Positions 63,500 through 64,000 of a stretch of 64,000 nucleotides of DNA are shown here, in pieces. Position 1 is the first letter of the stretch; each line of letters opens with the position of its first letter. The translations under genes and the position numbers were made by a program. Location: assembly GCA_026874595.1 (NCBI GenBank), contig CM049311.1, positions 72,274,453 through 72,338,452 of the forward strand. Direction: 5' to 3'. This DNA comes from Sipunculus nudus (Eukaryota > Annelida > Sipuncula > Golfingiida > Sipunculidae). A model generated the notes under the pieces. It was not told the DNA's origin. It saw nothing but the letters and a program-made list of their open reading frames with translations, and made no database searches.

Positions 63500-64000
63500 C
63501 TAACCCTCACATTTGCAGCTACATAGTCTGGTACAGGTAAGACTGAATCGGTAGCATTTGCACCTTCCACGGCATTCCGACTTACATCCACACTTGGTCA
63601 GCTGTTGGCAACTATCTGCAATAGGTGGAAGTGTTGTCCAGAAGACCTTCCATGGATCCCCAATCTTTGTCCACCCCCTGTCAGCAGGATTCTGTGTTTC
63701 TGGTTGACGTAGTGTAGACTGACTCCATATGCTGCCTGCTTGATAGGCAGCACGCTTTGCATGCTGAAGTAGTGCTGCCCTCGTTGGAGGAATTGCGTCA
63801 TAAGACCTCTGCTTTCGAGCAAACATGTCCAGCCTGGCATCATCAACACGTGCAACTGTACTGGACCTGTCATACATTGTCACCACAAACTTCTCCAAGA
63901 CCTCCAGATCATCATCATCTGCTGCTGGTGGGTACTGGCTGAGCTTGGCAAACACATCAGAAGCCTCAACACACACCAGTGAAGGCATGAAAAAAGAGTA
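63500..64000 (-). CDS. C-terminal part of a cysteine-rich-tailed protein, 5' partial
   Basis: The minus-strand frame is open from the window edge to a TAG stop at 63500-63502. The first ATG at 63988 would give 162 residues, but four codons upstream stay open, so the protein very probably continues beyond the window. An acidic run (ADDDD, about residues 23-27) is followed by a segment with YDAIPPTRAALLQHAKRAAY and then WTKIGDPWKVFWTTLPP. The last 36 residues (127-162) carry ten cysteines in pairs and CxC steps (CGC, CKC, CSC, CKC). This IPPT..ALLQH..RA.YQAG / W..LP / Cys-rich order matches a multi-copy family of uncharacterised proteins I recall from marine invertebrates; function is unknown. 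The cysteine tail could bind zinc, somewhat like CXC domains. It is the only convincing coding sequence here. Confidence 0.7.
   Translation of the reverse strand, partial: YSFFMPSLVCVEASDVFAKLSQYPPAADDDDLEVLEKFVVTMYDRSSTVARVDDARLDMFARKQRSYDAIPPTRAALLQHAKRAAYQAGSIWSQSTLRQPETQNPADRGWTKIGDPWKVFWTTLPPIADSCQQLTKCGCKSECRGRCKCYRFSLTCTRLCSCKCEG

Overview
This window looks like non-coding, repeat-dominated DNA from an invertebrate animal, most likely a marine mollusc such as a bivalve. The grounds are an AT-rich base composition, a tRNA-derived SINE, blocks headed by GTCTGTCTGTCCGTCC-like runs, hairpin-plus-CTAG ends like those of Helitron-type elements, and a cysteine-rich-tailed protein of a kind I associate with marine invertebrates. 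The taxon is inference. No bacterial gene, operon, CRISPR array, rRNA or functional tRNA is visible.

About 94% of the window (1-60369) is one tandem array. A unit of about 12.45 kb is present four times in full (1-12454, 12455-24909, 24910-37360, 37361-49822) and a fifth time truncated (49823-60369). Read against each other, the copies are almost identical: scattered substitutions, homopolymer length changes and one short replaced patch. The window opens inside the array, so its upstream edge and total copy number are unknown.

Each unit has the same layout (copy 1 coordinates). First comes a short flank and an interspersed repeat split by a reverse-strand tRNA-like SINE (344-1285). An AT-rich stretch follows. 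Then comes a 1.87 kb segment bounded by inverted CCGTATTT/AAATACGG ends and TA dinucleotides (2285-4156). It carries no transposase but holds a CpG-rich, promoter-like patch (E-box, CRE, DR1, two hairpins) and a 41-codon ORF resembling a signal-peptide exon. Next is an array of ~181 bp monomers (4408-6605), into which a ~957 bp hairpin-headed element has inserted (5315-6272), then a hairpin tail (6642-6662). After it comes a block with three diverged monomers (6950-8084), a short minisatellite region (8085-8520), and a 3.8 kb array of ~278 bp dimers (8560-12320). These dimers are built around the perfect palindrome GGTGGCGCCACC. The unit closes with a Helitron-like 3' end: a 7 bp hairpin, seven bases, then CTAG (12412-12441).

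The array stops at about 60369, inside the GGTGGCGCCACC repeats. The sequence jumps to an older, visibly diverged copy of the same element tail (60370-60556), and similarity to the unit ends at CTAG plus a T run. This suggests the array grew by unequal exchange between related elements. Beyond it lie a fragment inversely homologous to part of the unit (60757-60945), two ~847 bp direct repeats (60951-62648), a low-complexity stretch, a pair of AAGATGGC motifs, and the only convincing coding region: the C-terminal end of a multi-cysteine protein on the minus strand, running off the window edge (63500-64000).

There is no gene network to describe. The biological interest is in repeat architecture: a young macrosatellite-like array built of nested non-autonomous elements, with signs of exchange between copies, and a two-box core design shared by three otherwise different repeat blocks.
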